A program made the translations under genes and the position numbers. A stretch of DNA of 48,820 nt, from contig NZ_JAYGJQ010000004.1 of the NCBI RefSeq assembly GCF_035013165.1, forward strand, positions 1 to 48,820, written 5' to 3'. Position 1 is the first letter of the stretch. Each line of letters starts with the position of its first letter. The stretch comes from Bacteriovorax sp. PP10 (lineage in GTDB: Bacteria > Bdellovibrionota > Bacteriovoracia > Bacteriovoracales > Bacteriovoracaceae). The notes below the pieces were generated by a model. The model made no database searches and was not told where the DNA came from. It saw nothing but the letters and a program-made list of their open reading frames with translations. Below are positions 25,412 through 33,943 of this stretch, piece by piece.

Positions 25412-25439
25412 AAACTGCCCCACGATAGTAGGGCAGTTT
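25412..25439 (+). terminator. Intrinsic terminator after the transposase gene
   Basis: Perfect 9-bp arms AAACTGCCC and GGGCAGTTT around a 10-nt loop. It begins with the same AAAACTGCCCCA (25411-25422) as the terminator at 24352. Confidence 0.75.
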
Positions 25440-25507
25440 GTAATTCTTTCACATCCATAATCCTTCCATGATTGTTTGATACTTATTTCTCACAATGGAG
25501 GGAGCGT

Positions 25508-25924
25508 ATGAAATATCTAATTCTACTATGTTCAATTTTATCGATATCAGCTTTAAGAGCGGACACCACTCAAACAGTTCAAGACGATTTACTAAAAGAA
25601 AGAAACGAGGTTTTAAAATGCCCTCCAGTTGTGGCCTCGGCCGTTGCAGTGGAAATTAAACCAGAGCTTGCAGTGCAAACTGAACTGGTTGGTGAGAAAA
25701 AAATTGAAGAGAAGGTCGCTGAAGAATTAGAAGTTGAATTACTTCCTACAAAGAATTTATCAACGGCAGAAAGGTTAAAAGTTTATCGCACGAAGCTTGA
25801 AGAAAAGAACTTAGTTCTCTTAGAAAAGAAGCTGGAGATGATTAGACTTCAGCAGGAAATGGCCCTTTTAAGAAACCTTGAAAACTCTATGAATCAGACA
25901 TTAAAAAACATCGAGAAGCTCTAA
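25508..25924 (+). CDS. Secreted coiled-coil protein
   Basis: 138 residues from the ATG behind GGAGGGA; an upstream ATG at 25472 lacks a ribosome site. Signal peptide KYLILLCSILSISALRA, then a Val/Glu/Lys-rich linker and a long heptad-like helix from about 90 to 138 (LSTAERLKVYRTKLEEKNLV and onward) expected to form a coiled coil. It is 93 bp upstream of the Met-rich gene, so cotranscription is possible. No family known. Confidence 0.6.
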   Translation: MKYLILLCSILSISALRADTTQTVQDDLLKERNEVLKCPPVVASAVAVEIKPELAVQTELVGEKKIEEKVAEELEVELLPTKNLSTAERLKVYRTKLEEKNLVLLEKKLEMIRLQQEMALLRNLENSMNQTLKNIEKL

Positions 25925-26017
25925 AAACCCCTTTAGATTAGATGACTTAGGTGATTCCATAATGTTTCATTATTTGTAGAACATAATGACCTCAAGAAAA
26001 TATTCTTGGGGTTAATT

Positions 26018-27367
26018 ATGACAAAGGCCATTCTACTGACAGTTTGTATTTTGAGCATCTCTGGATTCGCTTATTCAAATGACGAAGGGCCAAGAAGAGC
26101 TCCGGGAATGAGTGAAGAAGGCGGGCACATGGGTCCTCCGCCAAAAGAGCAAAAGCTTGAGCTTGCTGATATCAAATTTGAATACAATTCTAAAAATGAT
26201 CTCTTTAAAAATGCTGAAGAGGCAAAAGAGTATCAGTCGCTATTTGAAAAATATAAAACGTCTAATGAAATTACAGATTATTTTACAAAGTTTGCTGTCG
26301 AGCAAAGAACTAAAATGGATGAGATGAGAAAATCTGGAAAACCTCCCGAGTTCTCTAAAATGAAAAGCGATCGCGAAGCTGAAAAGTATAATCTATTAAA
26401 AGAAATCAAAGTCATTTTAGAAAAAAAGAAAAAAGATAATGTGGCGTCGTTGGCACTTAATGAAGAAGTAAAATGTGGTGGCGGTAAAACTCAACTGATC
26501 ATTGAGAAGGCCACAACTGATTCAATGAAAGATACAAGTAAAGTCACGAAAATTATTTTAACTGAAGATGAACTCGAAAAAATGAAAAAAGATATTAAAG
26601 AAGAAGTAAAAAAAGAAATGATGAAAGAGATGGCCGACAATAGGCCCAAAGACGAAGCTCGCGGACCTCGTGAAAGAGAAAGTCGTCGTGATAGTGGTCG
26701 TGATGAAGAAGAGAGACCAAAAATGGCCGAAGGGAAAGGCAGAAAACAAATGCCTGGTGGCGGTCGTCCTGGTGGAGATAGCTCTTCTGTGGCGATGCAG
26801 TTTTCTTCTCAAATGTCTGGGCAAATGGGTGGATCGCAGATGGGAATGAATCAAATGGGGATGGGGAATTCTCTGATGAACATGAATCAAATGGGAATGG
26901 GGAACTCTCAGATGAATATGAATCAAATGGGAATGGGAAACTCTCAAATGAATTCATATCAATCGAGAGATCAAATGATTCAAAATCAAATTCGCATTCC
27001 GCAAATGAATTTCAATCAACCATACGCAAATCAAGGTTATCAAAACCAAGTTAGGATAGGAGTTGGGCAAAGTACACAGATGAATCAAATGAGAAATCCT
27101 CAAATGGGTATGAACCAAACAGGAAATTTTCAAATGAGAAATCCAGCAATGAACATGAATCAAAATTACGGGTATGCTTACCAGAGCAATACAGACCAGA
27201 ATTACGGTATGACAAACGCTCCATATGGTTATAACTTTATGGCCCCTCAAATGGATTATGGATATACTGGTAGTAACACGATGATGCCTGCAGCTTACTC
27301 TGGTCAAACGAATCAGTATCAACAGTCAACACCATCGTACTCACAATATTCATTCATGGGGTACTAG
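26018..27367 (+). CDS. Secreted Met/Gln/Asn-rich repeat protein
   Basis: 449 residues from the ATG behind GGGGTT. A signal peptide (AILLTVCILSISGFAYS) leads into a charged helical part (about 20-190), a Lys/Glu-rich segment and an Arg/Asp-rich linker, and then about 200 residues made almost wholly of Met, Gln, Asn, Gly and Tyr. Three tandem 12-residue units MNQMGMGNSxMN sit at about 277-312. Such Met-rich sequence can bind Cu(I) or Ag(I) or be a sink for oxidants; Gln/Asn-rich stretches can also self-assemble. It is exported and encoded 3 bp before a two-component system, which probably controls it or senses its state. No known family. Confidence 0.7.
   Translation: MTKAILLTVCILSISGFAYSNDEGPRRAPGMSEEGGHMGPPPKEQKLELADIKFEYNSKNDLFKNAEEAKEYQSLFEKYKTSNEITDYFTKFAVEQRTKMDEMRKSGKPPEFSKMKSDREAEKYNLLKEIKVILEKKKKDNVASLALNEEVKCGGGKTQLIIEKATTDSMKDTSKVTKIILTEDELEKMKKDIKEEVKKEMMKEMADNRPKDEARGPRERESRRDSGRDEEERPKMAEGKGRKQMPGGGRPGGDSSSVAMQFSSQMSGQMGGSQMGMNQMGMGNSLMNMNQMGMGNSQMNMNQMGMGNSQMNSYQSRDQMIQNQIRIPQMNFNQPYANQGYQNQVRIGVGQSTQMNQMRNPQMGMNQTGNFQMRNPAMNMNQNYGYAYQSNTDQNYGMTNAPYGYNFMAPQMDYGYTGSNTMMPAAYSGQTNQYQQSTPSYSQYSFMGY
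26846..26953 (+). repeat. Three tandem 36-bp coding repeats
   Basis: Units 26846-26881, 26882-26917 and 26918-26953 differ at a few positions and encode MNQMGMGNSLMN, MNQMGMGNSQMN and MNQMGMGNSQMN. Near identity at the DNA level indicates recent duplication, and copy number may vary between strains. Confidence 0.9.
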
Positions 27368-27370
27368 AAA

Positions 27371-28048
27371 ATGCTGGTGTTATTAGTAGAAGACGATCCG
27401 ATTTTAGGAAAAAGTATAAAGAGCACTCTTGAGCTGGAAGGCTTCACAGTTATGTGGAGTAAAAATGTTAGCGACACTCACGCGCTTGTGGAAAGCAATG
27501 AATTTCAATGCGTCCTGCTTGACATCGGTTTGCCCGATGGAAATGGAATCAATCTGTGCAAAGATCTTCGATCTGAGTTCAGCAAAGTGCCGATTATTTT
27601 TTTAACGGCACAAACGGATGAAGACTCACTTCTTAAAGCTTTCGAGGCCGGAGGAAATGATTTTTTAAGAAAGCCGTTTAGCCAAAGGGAATTACTTGCA
27701 AGAATTAAGGCCCACACTCGTGATGTTTCTGGTTCAAAATCTAATACGGTTTACCGCGATTTAAAAATCGATTTAGAAAAAAGAGAAGTTAAGTTTAGCG
27801 ACATGGTTATTGAGCTTAACAATACTGAAATTCAAATTCTTTATTGCCTATCAATGAATGCTGAGAAAATTATTACCAGAGACCGCTTGATGGAGTTCCT
27901 AGGTAAAGGAAATGAAATTTTTGACCGCACGATAGATTCGCACATCAGCCACATTCGAAAACAGCTTAAGAGCAACAATGTGACTCAAATTCAAATCAAG
28001 TCCGTCTACGGAGTTGGTTATAAACTGGAAGTTAACGAGTCGGTATGA
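27371..28048 (+). CDS. OmpR-family response regulator
   Basis: 225 residues. Receiver domain: acidic pair Asp8-Asp9, phospho-acceptor Asp51 (LLDIGLPDG), Thr79 (FLTAQT) and Lys101 (RKPF). C-terminal winged helix from about 130: LNNTEIQILYCLSMNAEKIITR, then IDSHISHIRKQLK and a YGVGYKL wing. It should be phosphorylated by the kinase encoded immediately downstream (4-bp overlap) and bind DNA. It is cotranscribed with the Met-rich protein gene. Confidence 0.95.
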   Translation: MLVLLVEDDPILGKSIKSTLELEGFTVMWSKNVSDTHALVESNEFQCVLLDIGLPDGNGINLCKDLRSEFSKVPIIFLTAQTDEDSLLKAFEAGGNDFLRKPFSQRELLARIKAHTRDVSGSKSNTVYRDLKIDLEKREVKFSDMVIELNNTEIQILYCLSMNAEKIITRDRLMEFLGKGNEIFDRTIDSHISHIRKQLKSNNVTQIQIKSVYGVGYKLEVNESV

Positions 28049-29541
28049 TTAATCAAAATAAAAAATTATTACTCAAATTCATCCTTGCCTCTTTTATCAT
28101 CAGTGCCCTTGCCGTGACATTAGGTTTTTTTGGAACGCACATGATTTTAAGTTCTCAGGAAAAGAGAATTGAAAATCACTTCATTCCAGAAGCTCTAAGA
28201 ATGATCGAGCTTATCGATAGAAAGACAGATATGCCGATCGAGGAGATCGTCAGCGAGTATAATAATTTTTCTAAAGTTCCTTTTCAAGAAAGAGGCCCAG
28301 GCCCTAGACGCCCGCCAATGACTGTTTCAGTGGTAACTGCTGCAAATGCCACGATGCCTTTGCCTGCTAAAATTGGTGATTATCTTCCAATTCAGGGAAA
28401 AGTTTCAGACTTTAAAATGTTTAAAGATCAAGTTTACAAATACGACAAGGAACACTTTTTAGTTTTCCGCTTTAATCCACCAGGGCCACCTCCTCAAATG
28501 GAAAAAGACTTTTCTCGTGATGGTAAACCGGGAATGCTTCCGGAAGATGGGAGAATAGATGATAGAGGAAGACCCCTTCCTATGTTCATACTTCCTTTGA
28601 TTTTAACTTTCGTGATTATTTTGTTTGTTATCACTGCTTCATCACTTCTAGTTCTTTATTTCCTAAAGAGACAGGCCCAAAAAGCAGGTGCAGTTCTACG
28701 CGCTCTTAAAATGGGTGATCTTAAGGCACGCTTCCCAATTTCGAAACTTGACGAGGCCAGCGAGCTGATGCTGGAATTTAACCAGATGGCCGAAGAAATT
28801 GAAAAACTAGTTGTCGATCTTCGCGACATTGATAATTTAAGAAGAAAACTATTGCAAGAACTTGCTCACGATTTAAGAACTCCTGTGGCCTCGATGAAGA
28901 GCTTGCTTGAAAGTTTACTGTATCAAGGCGAGAAGATGAATAAGGAGCAGCGTGAAGAGAATTTGCAGCTGTCACTTAAAGAAGTAGAGTACTTCCATCA
29001 CCTGGTTGAAGATTTACTTTTCTTATCAGGAGTTCACGATATTAAGTATCGCGGAAAATTTTCGACGGTTGATGTATGCGATATTATCCAGCACGAAGTT
29101 CAGGTGTTGAGCGAGATGAGAAAAGATATCAAGATCAATTTCGTCTACGATGATTTCTATTTTGTAAAAGCAGATCAACATTTATTCCAACGATTAATGA
29201 AAAATGCTCTTTCAAACGCAGTCGATAATGCCCAGTCGCTGGTCTCGATTAAAGTTGTCAAAGAAGGCGATTGTAAGAAAGAAGGCGATTTAAAACTGAC
29301 TATCGAAATCACGAATGATGGGAATGGATTAACTGCAGAAGACATCGATACTTTCGGTAAAAAACGCGCGACCAGAAGAATTAATGAAAATACCGAAGGG
29401 AAGATTTCAGTTGGTCTTGGTGCCGTGATTATGAATAAGATTTGTGAAATCCATTCGGCGAAATTAAAAATTGAAAACCTGGATGAAGGTGGAAAAACCG
29501 GGGCGAAGTTAAGCCTGGTTTTTGAGCATATCGATCTTTAG
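28045..29541 (+). CDS. Sensor histidine kinase with proline-rich periplasmic domain
   Basis: 498 residues. Membrane helices at about 9-31 and 180-207 enclose a 150-residue periplasmic domain with Pro-rich segments (RGPGPRRPP, NPPGPPPQM). A HAMP-like linker (ALKMGDLKARFPI) follows, then the H-box ELAHDLRTP with His275, an N-box (LMKNALSNAVDNA) and G-box residues (GNGLTAED, SVGLGAVIM). It phosphorylates the response regulator encoded just upstream. The signal is unknown; a metal or envelope stress is plausible because of the Met-rich partner. Its stop overlaps the convergent methyltransferase gene by 4 bp. Confidence 0.93.
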   Translation: MINQNKKLLLKFILASFIISALAVTLGFFGTHMILSSQEKRIENHFIPEALRMIELIDRKTDMPIEEIVSEYNNFSKVPFQERGPGPRRPPMTVSVVTAANATMPLPAKIGDYLPIQGKVSDFKMFKDQVYKYDKEHFLVFRFNPPGPPPQMEKDFSRDGKPGMLPEDGRIDDRGRPLPMFILPLILTFVIILFVITASSLLVLYFLKRQAQKAGAVLRALKMGDLKARFPISKLDEASELMLEFNQMAEEIEKLVVDLRDIDNLRRKLLQELAHDLRTPVASMKSLLESLLYQGEKMNKEQREENLQLSLKEVEYFHHLVEDLLFLSGVHDIKYRGKFSTVDVCDIIQHEVQVLSEMRKDIKINFVYDDFYFVKADQHLFQRLMKNALSNAVDNAQSLVSIKVVKEGDCKKEGDLKLTIEITNDGNGLTAEDIDTFGKKRATRRINENTEGKISVGLGAVIMNKICEIHSAKLKIENLDEGGKTGAKLSLVFEHIDL

Positions 29542-30698
29542 TAGTTAAGCACGTAGAAGACAACCGGTAGTCCGCCATTTTTAAACGGCAGCCTGTGAAG
29601 TCCTTCATCTTTTTTCGGTGAGTAGTGATACTCTTCCGGAACGATGATCCCGATTCTAATAGGAGCATATTTGCGGCGGACACTTTCAATAATGTCTTTA
29701 TAAAAAGCTAAATTGATATTGCTCTTTTCTCCAACACGTAAACCATACGGTGGATTGATAATTACCACGTTATTTCCCAGCATCTCATTATCTTTTGAAA
29801 AGATATCGCCTTTAGAAATCGTAATTTCTTTCCCTTTCGTATTCTTCTTAGCGAGTGCAATCACATCATCATTTAACTCAAACCCTTGGTACTTTGAAAA
29901 CTTCGGATTCGTCTGAGATTTAAAACTCTCAGCAAAAGCTTTCTTCGCCACATAATCAATCCAAAGCGGAGTGTGTTGGTAAGAAAACGTGCGCTCGAAA
30001 TTCGTTTTATAAGTATCGTGAGCTTCAATTAAAAATGTCCCAGAGCCAGACATTGGGTCAATTAAAGTATAATCACTCGGAGGCAAGTCATGTGTAAGTG
30101 CTGAAAGTAGAAGAGTCGCAAGACTTTCTCTAATCGGAGCAAGACCAGTAAAGATTTTTTCTCCACGTTTATGAAGAATCTCTCCCGTTGTATCTAAACT
30201 CAGAGTGATCGTATCATCAACAGCACGGTAGTAAATTTGTGGAAGATCGGACGCAACTTTATTAGCTTCATAATGATCCAGGTATTTTTTCTTCACCGGT
30301 TGCATGCGGTAGTATTCGTTAATCCCATCCTGAATCGCTTTTTCAACTTTTCTCGAGTCAAAAAGTTTTGAGTTCGTGCTGCTCACTTCAATTTCTGGAG
30401 TGGCACCAATCATCAATGTTTTCCAAGGAAGCTTCGAAACTTTTTTAAATAGTTTTGGAAAGTCGCGGGCCTTAAACTCAGCGATGCGAAGAAGGATGCG
30501 AGTCGGAGAGCGAAGAATATGATTAAGGGCAAAACCCTGAATCGTTTTAACTGAAATTAAAATCCCACCTTCATCAACTGATAAAACTTCTAGAGGTTCG
30601 TCTCCAAAGTGCATGGCCCATTTTTCTTTTAATTCTAAAAGACCAAGTTCAGTAAGACCCAAAGGGTAAATAAGATAAAATGATGAGAGATTTTCCAT
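29538..30698 (-). CDS. RlmL/Trm14-like THUMP RNA methyltransferase
   Basis: 386 residues: an N-terminal ferredoxin-like/THUMP part (about 1-165) that binds RNA and a C-terminal Rossmann methyltransferase with DPMSGSGTFLIEA (SAM site) and the catalytic NPPYGLRVG. This is the arrangement of the RlmL N-half, which makes m2G in 23S rRNA. It is shorter than E. coli RlmL because the RlmK half is absent. No Shine-Dalgarno sequence is visible before the ATG, and no internal start is more convincing. Confidence 0.85.
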   Translation of the reverse strand: MENLSSFYLIYPLGLTELGLLELKEKWAMHFGDEPLEVLSVDEGGILISVKTIQGFALNHILRSPTRILLRIAEFKARDFPKLFKKVSKLPWKTLMIGATPEIEVSSTNSKLFDSRKVEKAIQDGINEYYRMQPVKKKYLDHYEANKVASDLPQIYYRAVDDTITLSLDTTGEILHKRGEKIFTGLAPIRESLATLLLSALTHDLPPSDYTLIDPMSGSGTFLIEAHDTYKTNFERTFSYQHTPLWIDYVAKKAFAESFKSQTNPKFSKYQGFELNDDVIALAKKNTKGKEITISKGDIFSKDNEMLGNNVVIINPPYGLRVGEKSNINLAFYKDIIESVRRKYAPIRIGIIVPEEYHYSPKKDEGLHRLPFKNGGLPVVFYVLNY

Positions 30699-30744
30699 AG
30701 GGTATATATGGAGGATTAGACTTTATTTGTCACCATCTAAAGGG

Positions 30745-30770
30745 AGGCCATGTGGGTTATTACATGGCCT
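30745..30770 (-). terminator. Hairpin downstream of the CobW-like gene
   Basis: Perfect 9-bp arms AGGCCATGT and ACATGGCCT with an 8-nt loop, 31 bp after the CobW stop on the minus strand. Only CCCTTT follows, so termination would be imperfect. Confidence 0.55.
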
Positions 30771-30800
30771 GGATTCTCTAATCAAAATGTTACGGGCATT

Positions 30801-32030
30801 TCAATTAGTGATGGCGTCTGGATTAGTTGTTATATATTGATTAATAACGGCGTCTTTAAAATTTGCACTCCAGTATTCTTTTCCTAAAGCGAGTTCATCA
30901 TCAGTTAAAAGAGCTGCTTTAAGCATTCCTTCCATTTCTGTTCTGATATTAGAATTTAGTAGCTTCTGCCCAATGAAAACGATTTCCTGAACGCGGTCAC
31001 CGAAGTCTTTGTGCCAGCTTTTTTTAACCGTCTCTAATTCTTCTGCGTCTACTTCCCAGTCATTCATATCCATTGAGGCCAGCCATTGCCCGCGAGCTTC
31101 TAGCGTACTCGTCCTTCCGGCCTGTGACCAAAGAGCAACAACTGCTGGCATTGTGGCCACCCAAAAAAATCCTTTTGATCTGACTATTTCAGAGGGAAGG
31201 GCAGTTAAAACACTCCAAAGTCTTTCAGGGTGAAAGGGGCGTTGTTCGCGGAAAACAAAACTGGAAATTCCATACTCTTCAGTCTCTTTTGTTTCATGTC
31301 CACGAAGCTCCATCATCCATCCCGGATTATTCATGGCCTCTTCAAAATTAAATTTATTCGTGTTTAAAATTTCTTTCACATCAATCTGTGATTTTTTTGA
31401 TTCAACGATTTTAGCTTTTGGATTTAGCTTTCTTAGAATCCCCGTCAGACGTGTTTTTTCCTCTGAATTTATCAAATCCATCTTGTTCATAATAAGAACA
31501 TCAGCAAATTCAATTTGTGAAATTAGGAGGTCGGTAATTGTTCTTTCGTCTTCCGGTCCAAGCTCCATTTGACGATCTTTTAGTTCTACAGCTTCCATGT
31601 AATCTTTATAAAAGTTAAATCCATCTACAACGGTAACCATAGTATCGAGCTTGGCAAATTGAGATAGTGAGACACCTGATTCGTCTTCAAAAGTAAAAGT
31701 TTCGGCCACGGGAATCGGTTCTGAAATCCCAGTGGATTCGATGACCAGGTAATCAAACTTTTTCTCTTCAGCGAGCTTTTTGATCTCTATAAGAAGATCC
31801 TCACGAAGGGTGCAACAGATACATCCGTTGCTCATCTCCACCAGTTTTTCTTCGGTCCGGATGAGGCCAGCGTCGATATTCACTTCACTCATATCATTGA
31901 CGATTACGGCGATTTTAAGGCCGTGGTTGGCGCTTAAAATGTGGTTTAATAAAGTAGTCTTTCCCGCTCCTAAAAAGCCAGAAAGAACTGTTACGGGTAG
32001 TTTGTTTTGCGATTCATTTGCATTTTTCAT
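30801..32030 (-). CDS. CobW/COG0523-family GTPase (metallochaperone type)
   Basis: 409 residues starting at the ATG at 32030; nine more in-frame codons upstream would run through a palindrome, so the shorter start is preferred. Walker [10 protein letters not shown] (18-26), the metal-binding CxCC motif GCICC (Cys70-Cys72-Cys73), the IESTGISEP switch, NKMDL near 180 and the C-terminal CobW_C part from about 255 ([17 protein letters not shown]). This subgroup (ZigA/ZagA/YeiR-like) delivers zinc to client proteins and is often Zur-controlled. No CobN is near, so cobalamin is unlikely. Confidence 0.9.
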   Translation of the reverse strand: MKNANESQNKLPVTVLSGFLGAGKTTLLNHILSANHGLKIAVIVNDMSEVNIDAGLIRTEEKLVEMSNGCICCTLREDLLIEIKKLAEEKKFDYLVIESTGISEPIPVAETFTFEDESGVSLSQFAKLDTMVTVVDGFNFYKDYMEAVELKDRQMELGPEDERTITDLLISQIEFADVLIMNKMDLINSEEKTRLTGILRKLNPKAKIVESKKSQIDVKEILNTNKFNFEEAMNNPGWMMELRGHETKETEEYGISSFVFREQRPFHPERLWSVLTALPSEIVRSKGFFWVATMPAVVALWSQAGRTSTLEARGQWLASMDMNDWEVDAEELETVKKSWHKDFGDRVQEIVFIGQKLLNSNIRTEMEGMLKAALLTDDELALGKEYWSANFKDAVINQYITTNPDAITN

Positions 32031-32040
32031 ATTCGAATAA

Positions 32041-32057
32041 TTGCAAGTCGGTTGCAA
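32041..32057 (-). promoter_or_regulatory. TTGCAA-N5-TTGCAA operator candidate before the CobW gene
   Basis: Two TTGCAA hexamers (each self-complementary) separated by GTCGG lie 10 bp before the CobW start. The symmetry suggests a dimeric repressor site. A zinc regulator such as Zur would suit the gene, but the sequence is not the classical Zur box. Confidence 0.4.
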
Positions 32058-32153
32058 AAAGTCAAGTACTCCCTTTTTATTTATCGCATACCTTTTTCAC
32101 TAAGACCGATATCAGCTTTTAATTTACGAGAGGATTTGCTACTTTACGCCCAT

Positions 32154-32858
32154 ATGAAAACTGGAACACTTACATTAATTCCAACCCCCTTATCGGAAGT
32201 TGGCGAACTAGAACCTGTGGCGTTTAAAACTCTTTTAGAGGCCGCAACTAACGATGCTGAAAATTCAGTTTTCGTGATCGAAGATTTAAAACCCGGCCGC
32301 AGAAGATGGCTTGGATTTAAACTTCCACGCGAAACAATTGAGAGCTTCGTTCAATACAATGAACATACAGCTGCCGAGGCCGCTAAAGATCTATTGAGCA
32401 AACTTCAGCAGGGAAAAAATGTTTTTTTAATGAGTGATGGCGGACTTCCTGCTTTCTACGATCCAGGTGTAGAATTAGTAAATCTTTGCCACCAAAATAA
32501 AATCAGAGTGACCTCAACTCCATTTTTTAATTCGATCAGTTTATCCATTGCTCTCTCAGGATTTTCTCACAGAAAATTTTGGTTTGAAGGATTCCTTCCA
32601 ATTGAAGCAACTGAGCGCCAGGCCTCGATAAAAAATATTATGAATTTAAAAACCACATCCATTTTGATGGACACTCCTTATCGCTTAAAGCGCGTTTTGG
32701 AAGAATTCCAGGCCGCTTGGGGATCTTCAAAAAAGAAGCTTTTCGTAGCGATGGATTTAAATACGGAAACTGAAGAGCTAAGACGTGGGACTCCCAAAGA
32801 GCTTCTCGATGTAATAAACGACTTCAAAAGAGAGTTTGTCGTAATAGTTTCTGAATAA
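32154..32858 (+). CDS. RsmI-like tetrapyrrole-methylase family SAM methyltransferase
   Basis: 234 residues from the ATG at 32154; the open frame continues upstream without a credible start. Family features: LTLIPTPLSEVG at the start, MSDGGLPAFYDPG (the RsmI ISDAGTP-x-ISDPG region), TPFFNSISLSIALSGFSHRKFWFEGF and ILMDTPYRLKRVLEE. RsmI 2'-O-methylates C1402 of 16S rRNA; this short variant resembles a second RsmI-like family known from Bacteroidetes and may have another RNA target. It precedes the mevalonate genes in the same direction by 65 bp. Confidence 0.8.
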   Translation: MKTGTLTLIPTPLSEVGELEPVAFKTLLEAATNDAENSVFVIEDLKPGRRRWLGFKLPRETIESFVQYNEHTAAEAAKDLLSKLQQGKNVFLMSDGGLPAFYDPGVELVNLCHQNKIRVTSTPFFNSISLSIALSGFSHRKFWFEGFLPIEATERQASIKNIMNLKTTSILMDTPYRLKRVLEEFQAAWGSSKKKLFVAMDLNTETEELRRGTPKELLDVINDFKREFVVIVSE

Positions 32859-32923
32859 TATTAAATAGATGTCGTGTTAAAAAGACATGACGTTCAAAAG
32901 CTTATGTGGTAGAAAAAGACTCT

Positions 32924-33943
32924 ATGCAAGAAACGAGAAAGAGGGATCATATTGAGCTCACTCAGAAGGCGCAGACCGAAAGGGCTGAGGTCGACTCGCG
33001 TTTCTATTATGAGCCGATGCAATCGGCGCACCCCAACTCCCAAACCGACCTCTCAACCAACTTCCTAGGAAAAAAAATGGCAGCCCCATTTTGGATTTCT
33101 AGTATGACTGGCGGAGTAGGCGAAGCTCGTCACATCAACCAAAACTTAGCTCGCGTTTGCCGTGAGTTCTCTCTTGGTATGGGATTAGGTTCATGTCGTG
33201 TACTTTTAGAATCAGACCAGTACTTTGAAGATTTTAATCTTCGTCCAATTCTGGGACCTGACCTTCCGTTTTTTGCTAATCTTGGAATTGCACAATTAGA
33301 AACTCTAATTGCTGACGGCGAAATCAATAAAATTTTCGATCTAATGAATCGCTTAGATACAGACGGATTAATCGTTCACGTAAATCCATTACAAGAATGG
33401 TTTCAACCTGAAGGCGATAAATTCCTCTACAGCCCAATTGAAACTGTCACAAAACTTTGTGCTGCTTTTGAAGGCTTAGATAAAAAAATCATCGTGAAAG
33501 AAGTTGGGCAGGGAATGGGACCAAAAAGTTTAAAAGCACTTTTAGATCTTCCTATCCACGCGATTGAATTAGCAAGCTTTGGTGGAACAAACTTTTCTAA
33601 GCTAGAGCTTTTAAGATCAAAAGGCGTAAGCGTAAAAGAGATTGAGGCCCTATCAAAAGTTGGGCACACATCACTGGAAATGATTGGCATTTTAAATAAC
33701 TTACTTAAGGCCAATCCAAAATACATCGAAAAACAAATCATCATCTCAGGCGGCATTGAGAACTTTCTTGATGGCTTCTACCTGCAAGAGCAATTGAATT
33801 TTTCTTCTATCATCGGACAAGCAAAAAACTTTTTATCACGATCTGAAAACTATGAAGAGCTTCACGCTTTTACACAAGCTCAAATCGAAGGATTAAAAAT
33901 GGCACGCGCTTTCCTGACTGTGAAGAATTCGGAGGTCCTATGA
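32924..33943 (+). CDS. fni: Type 2 isopentenyl-diphosphate isomerase
   Basis: 339 residues from the ATG at 32924; a GTG at 32906 is also open. FMN-dependent IDI-2 motifs: RKRDHIEL at the N-terminus, FWISSMTGGVGEA, VHVNPLQEWFQPEGD, IIVKEVGQGMG, and ELASFGGTNFSKLE. It interconverts IPP and DMAPP, the last step feeding prenyl chains. First gene of the five-gene mevalonate operon, overlapping HMG-CoA reductase by 4 bp. Confidence 0.93.
   Translation: MQETRKRDHIELTQKAQTERAEVDSRFYYEPMQSAHPNSQTDLSTNFLGKKMAAPFWISSMTGGVGEARHINQNLARVCREFSLGMGLGSCRVLLESDQYFEDFNLRPILGPDLPFFANLGIAQLETLIADGEINKIFDLMNRLDTDGLIVHVNPLQEWFQPEGDKFLYSPIETVTKLCAAFEGLDKKIIVKEVGQGMGPKSLKALLDLPIHAIELASFGGTNFSKLELLRSKGVSVKEIEALSKVGHTSLEMIGILNNLLKANPKYIEKQIIISGGIENFLDGFYLQEQLNFSSIIGQAKNFLSRSENYEELHAFTQAQIEGLKMARAFLTVKNSEVL

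Noticed and set aside
26846-26953. CRISPR-like array
   Set aside because: The repeats are directly adjacent without spacers and lie in frame inside a protein gene.
26558-27322. Long His/Leu-rich open frames opposite the Met-rich gene
   Set aside because: They mirror the ATG/CAA-rich repeats on the other strand and have no starts or ribosome sites of their own.
30801-32030. Cobalamin synthesis protein CobW
   Set aside because: No cobalamin genes are nearby; the GCICC-type COG0523 family is broad and the zinc branch fits better.
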